Position numbers and translations under genes: made by a program
The notes under the pieces: model-generated
What the model was told of the DNA's origin: nothing
Databases searched by the model: none
Seen by the model: only the letters and a program-made list of their open reading frames with translations
In this document: in pieces, positions 35,620-42,550 of the stretch
Position numbering within the stretch: the stretch's first letter is position 1
How the letters are laid out: each line of letters starts with the position of its first letter
From: Chloroflexota bacterium
GTDB lineage: Bacteria > Chloroflexota > Anaerolineae > Anaerolineales > Villigracilaceae
DNA: 64,000 bases
Assembly: GCA_021824575.1 (NCBI GenBank)
Contig: JAKAKJ010000027.1
Coordinates: 1-64,000, forward strand
Direction of reading: 5' to 3'

Positions 35620-36735
35620 ATGACTACTGCGCGTCTCGAACGACTTCAAACTGCTCTTGCTCGATCCGGACTGGATGCGGTTGTGTTAAACCCCGGGCCG
35701 ACTCTCGTCTATCTGACCGGACTCCACTTTCACCTGATGGAGCGTCCGGTTGTGTTGTTGGTCGCAAAGGGAAAAGAGCCGGTCATTGTTTTGCCGGAAC
35801 TTGAGATGCTAAAAGTGAATCTCTTTCCGTATAAAGTGAATGCTTTCCCGTATGGCGAAAACCCATCCGATTGGGATGCAGTTTTTCATAAAGCTGTTCA
35901 GTCGCTTGAACTCGATGGGAAGAAAATCGGCGTCGAGCCGCGGCAATTGCGTTTGCTGGAATTTCAATACGTCCGCGCCGCCGCGCCCGAAGCGGATTTC
36001 CCGGACGCGTCCGATGCGTTGGCGTCGCTTCGTTTGTGCAAAGACCAGGCCGAAATCCAGGCAATGAAGCGGGCGGTCAAGGTCGCGCAAGACGCGCTTG
36101 AAGCGACCATCCCGTTCATCAAAATTGGAGTAACTGAGAAAGAGATTGCGTCGGAATTGACGATGCAATTGTTGAAGCATGGTTCCGACTCTGAAATACC
36201 GTTCGCACCGATTGTTTCCTCCGGGCCGAACTCTGCGAATCCGCACGCATCCCCCTCAGACCGAAAACTTCAGAGCGGCGATCTGCTCGTTGTGGATTGG
36301 GGCGCGACCGTGGACGGTTATATTTCGGATTTGACGCGCACGTTTGCAATTGGTGAGGCTGAACCGGAGTTCAAGAAGATCGCCGAGATCGTTTTGAAAG
36401 CGAATGAGGCGGGACGCGCGGCGGGCAAGCCTAACGTCCCATGTGCGAACGTGGATAAGGCTGCGCGCGCTGTGATCGAACAGGCTGGTTACGGAAAATA
36501 TTTTACGCATCGAACCGGTCATGGTATTGGCATGGAAGGGCATGAAGAACCATACATGCGCGGCGATAACATGCAAATGCTTGAACCGGGAATGACATAC
36601 ACGGTCGAGCCTGGAATTTACCTCCCTGATCGCGGCGGTGTGCGGATCGAAGATAATGTGGCTGTCACAAAGGATGGGGCCGAGGTTTTGAGCGACATGC
36701 CGCGCGAGCTGCGGATGATTGGGCAGCCAGGATGA
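35620..36735 (+). CDS. Xaa-Pro aminopeptidase/dipeptidase (M24B)
   Basis: A 371-residue creatinase-fold metallopeptidase. The N-terminal domain (DAVVLNPGPTLVYLTGLHFH) is followed by a pita-bread domain with the di-metal ligands: VVDWGATVDGYISDLTRTF (two Asp), RTGHGIGMEGHEEPY (His) and TYTVEPGIYLPDRGGVRIEDN (two Glu). It should cleave the bond before a proline in the cytoplasm. ATG 35620 with TAGGA upstream is preferred to GTG 35614. The stop overlaps the start of the next gene (ATGA). Confidence 0.9.
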   Translation: MTTARLERLQTALARSGLDAVVLNPGPTLVYLTGLHFHLMERPVVLLVAKGKEPVIVLPELEMLKVNLFPYKVNAFPYGENPSDWDAVFHKAVQSLELDGKKIGVEPRQLRLLEFQYVRAAAPEADFPDASDALASLRLCKDQAEIQAMKRAVKVAQDALEATIPFIKIGVTEKEIASELTMQLLKHGSDSEIPFAPIVSSGPNSANPHASPSDRKLQSGDLLVVDWGATVDGYISDLTRTFAIGEAEPEFKKIAEIVLKANEAGRAAGKPNVPCANVDKAARAVIEQAGYGKYFTHRTGHGIGMEGHEEPYMRGDNMQMLEPGMTYTVEPGIYLPDRGGVRIEDNVAVTKDGAEVLSDMPRELRMIGQPG

Positions 36736-38084
36736 AGGTTACGCTATTTCAACAACTGCGTATGGATAATTTTGGTTTGGCGTTAAGAGGTGGAAAAGAT
36801 AAACTATTTATCTTCGTTGCCATAGGAGGGGTTGTTTTAGGATTGTCGTTCTACTTTTATGGGTACACTAAGACTTGGGAACTATGGAATATTCCTGCGT
36901 ATCAATTGCCTTTTTTGGATTTACGGTCGATTTTGACCGCGGCGGAGTCCTATCGCGCAGGATACAATCCAACCATTGCCAATCCCTTTGATCCCCTGGG
37001 AAGAAGATTCAATTATCCAATAGTCTGGGATTTAGTTTTGGAAAGCGGAGTCAATCAAAACTGGACCATACCGCTGGGGATAGGAATCATCGGCTTGTTT
37101 CTGATCGGGGTAGTTCTTTTTTCCGGCAAGCTCAATAAACTTTCTATCTTCTTTCTCTTGCTTGGGCTGTTTTCGCCGGCGGCTTTATTTGGAATCGAAA
37201 GGGCCAACGTTGACCTTCTCTTTTTTTTCTTCTTGAGTTTAGGTTTAATCTTGTTGGATGTTTCGCAAATTGCATCCTTCCTGTTGTTGTTAGTTGGCAT
37301 CTTGTTTAAGATCTTTCCGCTGTTCGGAGCTGGATATTTCATAGGTAAAGATAACAAATCATCCTTGAAATTCATTCTTCTAGGAATTCTTTTTACGGCG
37401 GGTTATTTTCTATTTACCTATTCCAACATGATGACTGTATTCAAGAACACTTTGAAAGGGCCGGATATTTCCTACGGTTTGGCTGTTTTGCCAACTTATA
37501 TTAAATGGGAAACAGTAGATACAACATTCAAGACAAGTCAGCCGGCTCTTTACCATTTGGATTTACGCGCAAATAATATCCTTGTTCGGTTTCCCATTCT
37601 CCCATATTTTGGCGCCGCTGCTTTCCTGCTGATTTTTTCCCTTTTAGGATTATTCCGCAATGATAACGAATTTCAATCTGAAGACTTACGCAATCTGCGG
37701 GCGTTCTGGCTTGGAGCGGGCGTATACATCGGTACTTTTTTGCTGGGTAACAATTGGGATTATCGTCTTGTGTTTTTGCTGTTCACCCTCCCCCAACTTG
37801 CCGGTTGGATAAAGCAAACAACCCGCTCATCAAAATTCATCGTTTGGACGACTGTCGTCACACTTTTTTTGTCCATGTGGTATTTTGTGTTGAAGGCGAT
37901 TGTCGCAGATTTCTCGTTAACTGCGTCGTACATTCACCCGGCTGTTGATCAAACGATTAAATGGATTCTATTTGGCAGTTTGATTTATTTGTATGCATCC
38001 TCCCTGCCGCGGTGGATTCCGGATTATATCCGGATGTTGCCATCGAAACTGAAGCAGCGGCTGAGGTCCCAAACTGCTGAATAG
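36732..38084 (+). CDS. GT87-family (DUF2029) membrane glycosyltransferase
   Basis: A 450-residue protein with about ten hydrophobic segments. The region DPLGRRFNYPIVW and the conserved GIERANVDLLFFFFLSLGLILLD motif, with IGGDNK-like loops and NNWDYRLVFLLFTLPQL near the end, are typical of GT87 polyprenyl-phosphate-mannose-dependent transferases. The gene is AT-rich compared with the peptidase gene it overlaps by four bases, which may mean transfer or only membrane-protein codon bias. The transferred sugar is unknown. Confidence 0.75.
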   Translation: MKVTLFQQLRMDNFGLALRGGKDKLFIFVAIGGVVLGLSFYFYGYTKTWELWNIPAYQLPFLDLRSILTAAESYRAGYNPTIANPFDPLGRRFNYPIVWDLVLESGVNQNWTIPLGIGIIGLFLIGVVLFSGKLNKLSIFFLLLGLFSPAALFGIERANVDLLFFFFLSLGLILLDVSQIASFLLLLVGILFKIFPLFGAGYFIGKDNKSSLKFILLGILFTAGYFLFTYSNMMTVFKNTLKGPDISYGLAVLPTYIKWETVDTTFKTSQPALYHLDLRANNILVRFPILPYFGAAAFLLIFSLLGLFRNDNEFQSEDLRNLRAFWLGAGVYIGTFLLGNNWDYRLVFLLFTLPQLAGWIKQTTRSSKFIVWTTVVTLFLSMWYFVLKAIVADFSLTASYIHPAVDQTIKWILFGSLIYLYASSLPRWIPDYIRMLPSKLKQRLRSQTAE

Positions 38085-38124
38085 GGATTTCCTTTAAATA
38101 AATGTGCGATGCGGTCTTCTGTTT

Positions 38125-39843
38125 CTATTTGAACATGGAAAAGAATTGGGAGATTTTGTTGAAAAGGTCGGGATTCAAAACCTGGAAGCGATCTGTCTCA
38201 TTGGAAAACGCAAGAAGAATGCCAATCAGAATTGATATGGCAATAAGGAAGATGGAAATTGCCGGAAAGGCTTTTTTCAGCAGAGGCTTGGATTGAAATC
38301 CGTTATCTAATCCTCGCCAAAAAATGATGATTGCAAGCAATGCTAGCGGGGAGATAACATCCATCAGATATCGCATCGAACCGACGAAGAAAAGCAAAAG
38401 CAAGAAAAAACCGGTGATAAATGAACTGAGCAGTACAGAATTGACAAACGCGCGAAGAGAAAATATTCCTTGTGTGTCGTTATTCTCCCGCGCGACCTCC
38501 TCCTTGCGTTGGAGAAAATAGGCTGGCGCAACAATCAGAAACGGCGCGCTGAATAAAAGGCCGGTTACGCGCCCTGCGTAATAGATTTGAGGTGGCACAA
38601 AATGGATGGCCTTGAAAAGGTCAAAAGCCATGACAGGTTGAATAAATGGGAATGTTGAAATAAATTGAAATGGCTGAAACAGGTAAACAATCAGGTTCGA
38701 CGGTATATATCTTGGAAGAAACAACAGGCTGTAAAGTTGGTTTAAATCCCAGATCGAGATTTGATAGCGCAATCCAAATTCAAGAGGCGATCCAAACCGT
38801 GCCCAGTTATACCAGGCTAGGATAATCGCGCCGACAGCCAGTGGAAGGCCAAAAGAGACAATGTTGAATAACAGTTTCTCTGGTATTACCGGTTTGCTTG
38901 AGGTTTTTATAATCCATATAATGGTAAGTATTGCCGGGGGAATAATCGTTACCGCATACATTGCTCTTGAGCCAACAGCGCCGGTCCAAAATAACCCTGC
39001 CAGGAAAAGGCAGGCATTTGATATGCTCTGATCTTTATCAAAGGCAGAGATCACCCAAAATATCCCGGTCACAAAGAAGAATTGTGCGGCGCCTACAGCA
39101 GCGTTATAGATATTGGGTTCGCTAAGTGACCAAAGAACCGGAGCAATCAGACCGATCAAAAAGATGCTTAGATGGACTGCCCACGCAGGAACGTTTGGGT
39201 ACAGCTTTTTCCAAAGCTTAATGATCAATAAGGAGTTGACAATCAATAACGCTGAGTAGAACAAGAAGACCAGATAATTGTCCGTGATCTTTGCGCTGTA
39301 AAGCAGCTTTATGGGTACAAGGAGCAGCGCCGGAACGGGCCCCCAGTAGAGATAGAACCTGCTGTTGTAGAAGGACATGTCCCAAACGTCATTCTGTATC
39401 GTGGGACGTTTCCCGGGAGTGTAGGGGTCAGTGGACGCCAAAAGCGCGGGATTTGGTTTGATATCGATGTAAAGGTGTCCTTCAGAAAACGAATTGGCGA
39501 GTTTATCGTAGTAGCTTGTTGTATGCGTCCACGTTGTCCAATTTCCAAAAGTAATGAACCAGATATAGATTAGGATGACGACTGCCCAAATATGTCCGAC
39601 GATAACAACGGTCTTCACCAGATGTGATCGTAATATCGTCGAGAGAACCCCCGCCTTGTTTTTGCGCGGATAACCCAGAAAGGCTGAGGTAACAATAATG
39701 ATTAATCCAATAGATAAAAGGGCCAGACGGCCTTTACCCCATCCCGAACTGGTATCGATTCCTAATTCGGGAGCCAGGATAGCGGCCAGCGTCAACAAAA
39801 TGCCATCAATTGTGCCAACGAGGGGGATTGTCAGGGCAGACAT
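38125..39843 (-). CDS. Large polytopic membrane protein, GT-C glycosyltransferase-like
   Basis: A 572-residue protein with about 12-13 hydrophobic helices, convergent with the GT87 gene. A large hydrophilic loop after the third or fourth helix contains YYDKLANSFSEGHLYIDIKPNP and then WDMSFYNSRFYLYWGPVPALLL, a layout seen in uncharacterised GT-C-type proteins. No DxD or oligosaccharyltransferase signature is certain. It may transfer a sugar from a lipid carrier outside the membrane; this is weak inference. The gene is AT-rich and alone on its strand. Confidence 0.6.
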   Translation of the reverse strand: MSALTIPLVGTIDGILLTLAAILAPELGIDTSSGWGKGRLALLSIGLIIIVTSAFLGYPRKNKAGVLSTILRSHLVKTVVIVGHIWAVVILIYIWFITFGNWTTWTHTTSYYDKLANSFSEGHLYIDIKPNPALLASTDPYTPGKRPTIQNDVWDMSFYNSRFYLYWGPVPALLLVPIKLLYSAKITDNYLVFLFYSALLIVNSLLIIKLWKKLYPNVPAWAVHLSIFLIGLIAPVLWSLSEPNIYNAAVGAAQFFFVTGIFWVISAFDKDQSISNACLFLAGLFWTGAVGSRAMYAVTIIPPAILTIIWIIKTSSKPVIPEKLLFNIVSFGLPLAVGAIILAWYNWARFGSPLEFGLRYQISIWDLNQLYSLLFLPRYIPSNLIVYLFQPFQFISTFPFIQPVMAFDLFKAIHFVPPQIYYAGRVTGLLFSAPFLIVAPAYFLQRKEEVARENNDTQGIFSLRAFVNSVLLSSFITGFFLLLLFFVGSMRYLMDVISPLALLAIIIFWRGLDNGFQSKPLLKKAFPAISIFLIAISILIGILLAFSNETDRFQVLNPDLFNKISQFFSMFK

Positions 39844-39969
39844 GGAAATTCAGCGCAGGTGATTATAGCATACAGGCATTTTAGAAATAAAGAACTTGTT
39901 TCCATAAAGTTTTCAAATATCAATTTGCATATACTCCTTGGAAGTAAACAATCCAAGTTCTCTACTTGC

Positions 39970-40497
39970 CTAGAAAAACAAATATAGATTCAGTGCAAAT
40001 TCGCTGAAGCTGCGTATAAAATCCGGAAGTTCCCCCATGGCTTTTGGAAGAATGTCCGCTTGTATTGCTGAGGCAAGCATGGTGGCAATGATGAATGCAA
40101 GCGCGGGAATAAAAACCCATGAAGCAGGAGTGTGTTTTGGAAGAATGTGTTGGCGTTCGAGCAGAATCAGCGGTGGAATTAGGAACGGGGCGGTGTGAAT
40201 GTGTGAGTGCCAGGCTACAGCACCGGTAGCAGCAAGCAATCCAAGAAGCGCTATGAAAAAAGTTGTCGAATGCAGATCAATAGGCCGTCGCCAAACATAC
40301 AAAGCGGCTGCGATGGTGACCACCATGCATGCCCCGGCAATTGACCCTCCAATGAGTGGATTGGTCAATGAGGACAGATGCAGAGCCAGCATCCGGTGGA
40401 ACTTCACTGTCAATGATGCTCGTATTGTTTTTAAGGAACACTGCCCTACAGCTTTAACTTGTTGATGTACTGGCATGATCAGCCAGGACTGCTCCAA
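39970..40497 (-). pseudogene. Probable C-terminal remnant of a GT87-like membrane protein
   Basis: A 175-codon frame. The first 40 codons look non-coding in character; the rest forms four hydrophobic helices with AWHSHIHTAPFLIPPLILLER. This resembles the C-terminal third of GT87/DUF2029 proteins, where a His-rich turn precedes the last helices. There is no convincing start signal, and the frame lies just behind the promoter region of the next operon. It is best read as a truncated relic, although a small membrane protein is possible. Confidence 0.4.
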
Positions 40498-40603
40498 TCC
40501 TCTATTTGGGCATTAAGCTCATAAAGAATGCTGTCGACCAAAAGGCGGCATGATATGAAGATCGCCCATGACTTTGAATGCCGGGGCGCTGAAAGTCAAG
40601 CGA

Positions 40604-40609
40604 TATAAT
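40604..40609 (+). promoter_or_regulatory. Consensus -10 box close to the first histidine kinase start
   Basis: A perfect TATAAT at 40604-40609 ends only ten bases before the ATG at 40620. If used, transcription would start at or next to the ATG and the mRNA would be leaderless. No good -35 lies 16-18 bases upstream, so an activator or an extended promoter would be needed. Confidence 0.5.
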
Positions 40610-40619
40610 AGCGTAAAAA

Positions 40620-41795
40620 ATGCAAAGCATGATTAGTAGCCTGAAGAAAATTTACGAACGCGTTTGGCGTCTGGCAAAATCAGTGCCAGTAGCTTTCAAA
40701 CTAATTGGCCTGGCACTGTTTCCACTTGCCCTGGCCAGCTTTTCGATCATCGCTTTAGATGCGCGTTATTTGCAAAGCATATTGGATGGAAACGATCAAT
40801 TGTTTGCACCATCAGCTGCTTTAGTGGTAACGAGGCACGCCCTTCTCATTGTAGGGGCGGGCGCGGTTTTTGGCCTCTGCATCTCCATATTCCTATTGTG
40901 GCTGATCACGCGCCAGTTGCATCGCCTGGCAGGAACTATGAAACAGGTCGAGGCAGGCAATTTGGATGTACGCGCTGACGTATGGGGTAATGATGAAATT
41001 GGCCAAGTGCAAATTGCTTTCAACTTTATGGTGGAAAGTCTGGTACGCACGCGCCGTGAATTATTACAGCAACATAGCCAGCTTAAGGATCTGGCCTCGG
41101 AGAGGGAACAATTACTGGCAGAACTCCAAAAGAAAGAATTCGAGTTGCATCGTGCGCTTCGTCGGGCCGTGGAGTATCAGGAAGCCGAACGTAAACGAAT
41201 CTCACGTGAACTGCATGACGAAATCGGTCAGGCGCTGACGTCAATCCTGATTCGCCTGAAAGCTTTGCAGGATGAAACCGATGCGGAGACCATCGTCCAA
41301 CGCTTGGACGGCTTGCGCTACCTCACATCTGAATCCATTGAAGAATTACGCCGCCTCGCTGTAGACCTGAGACCGGCCATCTTGGACCATTTGGGCATTT
41401 TGCCTGCCCTGCGCTGGTACGTTCAGCAGTTGGCCGATCAAGCCGATTTGTCAATCCAACTGAGTGCCCCTGAGAAAATGGAAAGACTGCCAGAGGCGGT
41501 TGAGCTAGTACTCTACCGCGTGGCACAGGAGGGACTGACCAATGCCATTCGTCACAGTCAGGCGAGCCACATTGAGGTTGTGTTGGAACAATCGCCGCAG
41601 GTGCTGCGCTTGCGCGTAGTAGATGATGGAGTTGGCTTCGATCCTCAAAAACTGGATCGGGGTTTGGGATTGGTTGGAATCCGCGAGCGCATCGAATTGG
41701 TCAATGGGAACTGTGGAGTTGAGACCGGGCCGGGTGAAGGGACTCGTTTATGGGTGGAGATTCCCTTGTCAAAGGAGGTGGTTAGCCATGCTTGA
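40620..41795 (+). CDS. NarX/LuxR-type sensor histidine kinase with HAMP domain
   Basis: A 391-residue membrane kinase with TM1 at about residues 27-48, a short outer loop of about 30 residues and TM2 at about 75-97. A HAMP domain (RQLHRLAGTMKQVEAGNLDVRA), a coiled coil, a HisKA_3 box with phospho-acceptor His199 in RKRISRELHDEIGQAL, and an HATPase domain follow (VAQEGLTNAIRHSQA, VVDDGVGFD, GLGLVGIRER). The tiny external loop argues against a periplasmic ligand domain; sensing may be in or near the membrane. Its stop overlaps the partner regulator gene by eight bases. Confidence 0.92.
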   Translation: MQSMISSLKKIYERVWRLAKSVPVAFKLIGLALFPLALASFSIIALDARYLQSILDGNDQLFAPSAALVVTRHALLIVGAGAVFGLCISIFLLWLITRQLHRLAGTMKQVEAGNLDVRADVWGNDEIGQVQIAFNFMVESLVRTRRELLQQHSQLKDLASEREQLLAELQKKEFELHRALRRAVEYQEAERKRISRELHDEIGQALTSILIRLKALQDETDAETIVQRLDGLRYLTSESIEELRRLAVDLRPAILDHLGILPALRWYVQQLADQADLSIQLSAPEKMERLPEAVELVLYRVAQEGLTNAIRHSQASHIEVVLEQSPQVLRLRVVDDGVGFDPQKLDRGLGLVGIRERIELVNGNCGVETGPGEGTRLWVEIPLSKEVVSHA

Positions 41796-42435
41796 AGGCG
41801 TACGCATCCTCCTCGTGGACGATCACTCCGTCATGCGTAGCAGCTTGGCTTTGTTGTTGAACACACATGGGGCTGAAGTTGTGGGCGAAGCTTCCGATGG
41901 GAAGAGTGGCATCGCCGAAGCGTTGCGCCTGCGCCCCGATGTGATTCTGATGGACATTACCTTACCAGATATGGATGGCATCGAGGCCACGCGCGAGATT
42001 TGTAAAGCTTGGCCACAGGCACATATTCTGGCGTTGACCATGCATAGCGAAGAAACTTACCTGGTGCCATTTCTGGAAGCAGGTGGCGCGGGCTACATCC
42101 GTAAAGCTGCTGCCGACCGGGATCTCTTCACAGCTATTGAGACGGTACAAAATGGAAAAGTCTTTTTAGGCACCAGTGGCATGGACGTACTGGTGCATGA
42201 GCATCGTCCTGCCGGGAATAAACCTGTCCCCCCGCGGCTGGCATCCCTCTCTGACCGTGAACGTTTTGTTCTGGAACAGACCGTGCGCGGTTTTACCAGC
42301 CGTGAGATCGCTGAGCAGTTGAATATCAGTCCACGGACGGTAGATACCTACCGCTACCGCGTCATGGAAAAATTGGGGGTAAGGCACCGGCACGAGCTGG
42401 TTGAGTACGCCCTGCAGAACCATCTGCTCGACTGA
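41788..42435 (+). CDS. LuxR/NarL-family response regulator
   Basis: A 215-residue regulator: receiver domain with acidic pocket Asp11-Asp12 and phospho-acceptor Asp56 (VILMDITLPD), then a LuxR-type helix-turn-helix (SDRERFVLEQTVRGFTSREIAEQLNISPRTV, split across about residues 150-180). ATG 41788 follows AAAGGAGGTG and overlaps the kinase gene. It probably controls the molybdoenzyme operon starting 115 bases later. Two dyads (42460-42470 and 42523-42542) lie in that gap. Confidence 0.92.
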   Translation: MLEGVRILLVDDHSVMRSSLALLLNTHGAEVVGEASDGKSGIAEALRLRPDVILMDITLPDMDGIEATREICKAWPQAHILALTMHSEETYLVPFLEAGGAGYIRKAAADRDLFTAIETVQNGKVFLGTSGMDVLVHEHRPAGNKPVPPRLASLSDRERFVLEQTVRGFTSREIAEQLNISPRTVDTYRYRVMEKLGVRHRHELVEYALQNHLLD

Positions 42436-42459
42436 ATGTCGCGTGAATTCGTCCCTTCC

Positions 42460-42470
42460 ATGTAGTACAT
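42460..42470 (+). promoter_or_regulatory. Palindrome ATGTA-G-TACAT, possible regulator site
   Basis: A perfect 5-bp dyad around one central base, 25 bases past the response regulator stop and 80 bases before the molybdoenzyme start. NarL-family proteins bind short inverted heptamers, so this is a candidate operator. No experimental or comparative support is available. Confidence 0.35.
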
Positions 42471-42522
42471 TTCTTTACAAATACTTAATCGTTGTTGAGG
42501 CAGACAAAGCCAGCCCTCTAAC

Positions 42523-42542
42523 GTAAGATAACAACATCTTAC
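42523..42542 (+). promoter_or_regulatory. Inverted repeat GTAAGAT / ATCTTAC just before the molybdoenzyme start
   Basis: A perfect 7-bp dyad with a six-base AACAAC loop ends eight bases before ATG 42551, where a ribosome site would normally lie. It could be an operator or an mRNA hairpin that limits translation. No Shine-Dalgarno sequence is visible before this start. Confidence 0.4.
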
Positions 42543-42550
42543 TGTAAACG

